From contig VEND01000122.1 in NCBI GenBank assembly GCA_009711765.1, forward strand, positions 1 through 64,000: a DNA stretch of 64,000 nt, given 5' to 3'. Position numbers and translations under genes: made by a program. Shown here piece by piece: positions 62,900 through 64,000 of this stretch. The notes under the pieces were generated by a model. The model did no database searches. It saw nothing but the letters and a program-made list of their open reading frames with translations, and had not been told where the DNA came from. This DNA is from Bacillota bacterium. GTDB taxonomy: Bacteria > Bacillota > Clostridia > Tissierellales > MES13. Each line of letters starts with the position of its first letter. Positions within the stretch are counted from its first letter, which is position 1.

Positions 62900-64000
62900 T
62901 TAATATGTCAACAAATGTTTCTTCTTTCTTTCTATCATTTCCCCATTTCTTTTAATATATTCATTAAGCCCTTTAACATTAGGGACTCTTTGTATTCTAT
63001 TAGAATCTGGAAAATATATCTTACTTACTGCACCAGCACCTGCAGCTATTATTGTCTGTTTTTCTTCCATAATAAGCATATTATATATACATTCCTTATT
63101 TATTTTACAGTAACCTACATTTTCATAATTCCCAAGTATCTTCTTTTGTCTGTATAAATAATATGGATGCATCTTCATTTCCTTTGTATATTGTTTTGTT
63201 ATTTTTAACATTTCTTTAATATCATTTCCCATTGCTAATTTGAAATTTCTTTCTTTTTCCATTAATTTAGATGCCTTTTTTATTGCTAAAGTATGTACAG
63301 TTAAATTATCTGGATTCAGTTTTTTAATCTCTTTCATAGTATATTCTATTTCATTAATCCCTTCTTCAGGCAAGCCAACAATAAGGTCCATATTAATTGT
63401 AAAACCTAGTCTTTTAGCTAATTCATAAGTTTTTATTATATCTTCTCTAGTATGGTTTCTTCCAATTTTTTCTAATGTTTTATTACACATTGTTTGTGGA
63501 TTTATGCTTATTCTTTCTACTCCATTTGATTTTAGCATATTTAACAATTCAAGGTTTATAGTATCAGGTCTACCTGCTTCTACTGTAAATTCCTTAAATG
63601 TATTTTTACTAAAAACTTCATATATTTTATTAATTATTCTTTTTAAATCATTATTAGAAATAGAAGTTGGTGTGCCTCCTCCTATGTAAACTGCTTCAAG
63701 TTTCATATCTTTAGTTAACTGTCCTATCTTTTCAATTTCATATAATAATTTTTCAATATAAATATTAACTAAACTTGAACTTTTCTTTAATGAATTTGAA
63801 GGAAAGGAACAATAAATACATCTTGTAGGACAAAAGGGAATAGATATATATAAACTAAACTTATCCTTATCTAATGGGTAAATAAAACTTCTTTCTCTTT
63901 TTGCAATACTTATAAGTAAATTTGTCTTTTCTCTTGATATTTTATATTGATTCATTAATATATCTTTAATTTCTTTTCTATTTATATTTTTATCTAACAA
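62900..64000 (-). CDS. hemZ: coproporphyrinogen III oxidase-like radical SAM protein HemZ (5' end beyond window)
   Basis: SIPFCPTRCIYCSFPSN, YIGGGTPTS, RISINPQTM; no start before window edge. Confidence 0.88.
   Translation of the reverse strand: MLDKNINRKEIKDILMNQYKISREKTNLLISIAKRERSFIYPLDKDKFSLYISIPFCPTRCIYCSFPSNSLKKSSSLVNIYIEKLLYEIEKIGQLTKDMKLEAVYIGGGTPTSISNNDLKRIINKIYEVFSKNTFKEFTVEAGRPDTINLELLNMLKSNGVERISINPQTMCNKTLEKIGRNHTREDIIKTYELAKRLGFTINMDLIVGLPEEGINEIEYTMKEIKKLNPDNLTVHTLAIKKASKLMEKERNFKLAMGNDIKEMLKITKQYTKEMKMHPYYLYRQKKILGNYENVGYCKINKECIYNMLIMEEKQTIIAAGAGAVSKIYFPDSNRIQRVPNVKGLNEYIKRNGEMIERKKKHLLTY

Overview
This is an A+T-rich chromosomal window from a spore-forming Firmicute, probably Clostridia/Tissierellia-like (inferred from spoIVA, ylbJ, an alpha/beta SASP gene, fapR and gene order). 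Almost all genes lie on the minus strand in conserved housekeeping blocks: fapR-plsX-fabHKDG-acpP; rpmF-yceD-ackA with a Bacillus ylb-like block (tmcAL, patatin, ylbJ, coaD, rsmD); recG-fakA-asp23-rpmB; thiN-rpe-rsgA-prkC-prpC-rlmN-rsmB; yugP-DUF116-fmt-def-priA-coaBC-rpoZ-gmk-remA-yicC; dapF, rqcH, uraA, pyrR, rluD, lspA; aroF-mtnN; divIVA-ylmH-yggT-sepF-yggS; tRNA-Pro, spoIVA, gpsA-plsY-der-DUF512, glyA, a ThrE-type split exporter, a RseC/CsoR/thioredoxin-like cassette, aspS-hisS with a T-box, and hemZ (cut by the window edge). I saw no CRISPR array, prophage, transposon or rRNA. The observations most worth a second look are: (i) the 58.1-59.2 kb cassette, which has a CsoR-family regulator with the Cu-binding His replaced by Gln, a thioredoxin-fold protein lacking both active-site cysteines, and a long hairpin that contains the Shine-Dalgarno of the latter; (ii) RNA regulatory elements (a T-box with Asp logic, a PyrR-type loop next to an SD-sequestering stem before uraA, and an attenuator-like leader before pyrR); (iii) three genes whose conserved N-termini extend upstream of any canonical start codon (fabH with CTG, yggS with ATT, patatin with no start or a frameshift); (iv) two tiny related membrane ORFs in the gap where Bacillus carries spoVM. 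All gene calls are by reading translated motifs and gene order; no database search was run.
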